Assembly (NCBI GenBank): GCA_050309795.1
Contig: JBNRMW010000024.1
Location: 1 to 29,678 of the forward strand
Direction of reading: 5' to 3'
DNA length: 29,678 nucleotides
Origin: JBNRMW01 sp050309795
GTDB taxonomy: Bacteria; Bacillota_I; Bacilli_A; Erysipelotrichales; Erysipelotrichaceae
The notes beneath the pieces were generated by a model. That model had not been told where the DNA came from. It did no database searches and saw nothing but the letters and a program-made list of their open reading frames with translations. The translations under genes were made by a program, and so were the position numbers. The stretch's first letter is position 1, and each line of letters begins with the position of its first letter. Positions 29,567 through 29,678 of the stretch are shown here, one piece after another.

Positions 29567-29678
<112 letters not shown>

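Overview
The window looks like chromosomal DNA of a low-GC Gram-positive-type bacterium of the Bacillota/Tenericutes border (for example a Haloplasma-, Izemoplasma- or Acholeplasma-like lineage). The reasons are the A+T-rich sequence, strong Shine-Dalgarno (SD) sites, sigma-A promoters with 17-base spacers, lipoproteins, a T-box leader, CIRCE operators, a TPP riboswitch and Bacillus-like gene families. TGA is used as a stop (for example at 6025, 6471, 13459, 18902) and Trp is TGG, so the code is standard and not the Mycoplasma one. Species-level placement is not possible from about 110 bases of 16S.

Layout. 1-520: a three-gene tRNA operon (Ser-GCU, Asp-GUC, Gly-GCC) with promoter and terminator. 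699-2763: a P1B4-type metal-efflux ATPase (PfeT/FrvA-like) behind a promoter with a Fur-type operator. 2806-5405 (minus): a polar amino acid ABC transporter controlled by a T-box leader, with an 11-codon arginine-rich mini-ORF between the T-box terminator and the binding-protein gene. 5442-10359: small proteins, DUF523, GMP reductase, arginase, an MFS transporter and a GDPD phosphodiesterase. 10365-10514: a second, identical tRNA-Asp gene with its own promoter. 10600-13705: an overlapping gnd-zwf-YjdI-like operon of the oxidative pentose phosphate pathway. 13709-14278: Hsp20 under two CIRCE operators. 14351-15589: a UMF1-family transporter.

15590-19494 is the accessory part of the window. It has long A+T-rich non-coding stretches, a secreted protein and a short membrane protein sharing an unrecognised TGxSGxEWVL block, a secreted S1 serine protease with a large pro-region, and an Ig-like lipoprotein. 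This is the best candidate for an undescribed system.

19541-29351 is again compact and housekeeping: M3 oligopeptidase (minus), an ankyrin-repeat protein plus EF-G-like GTPase preceded by a 26-codon leader ORF that ends in an intrinsic terminator, M32 carboxypeptidase (minus), a pgpA / thioredoxin-like lipoprotein / AAC(3)-like operon, free-methionine-R-sulfoxide reductase (minus), a TPP riboswitch with ThiT, and a DUF402 nucleotide phosphatase. Two of these genes appear to be leaderless. The window ends in an rRNA operon promoter, leader and the 5' end of 16S rRNA.

All identifications are by eye from conserved motifs; no database search was run.
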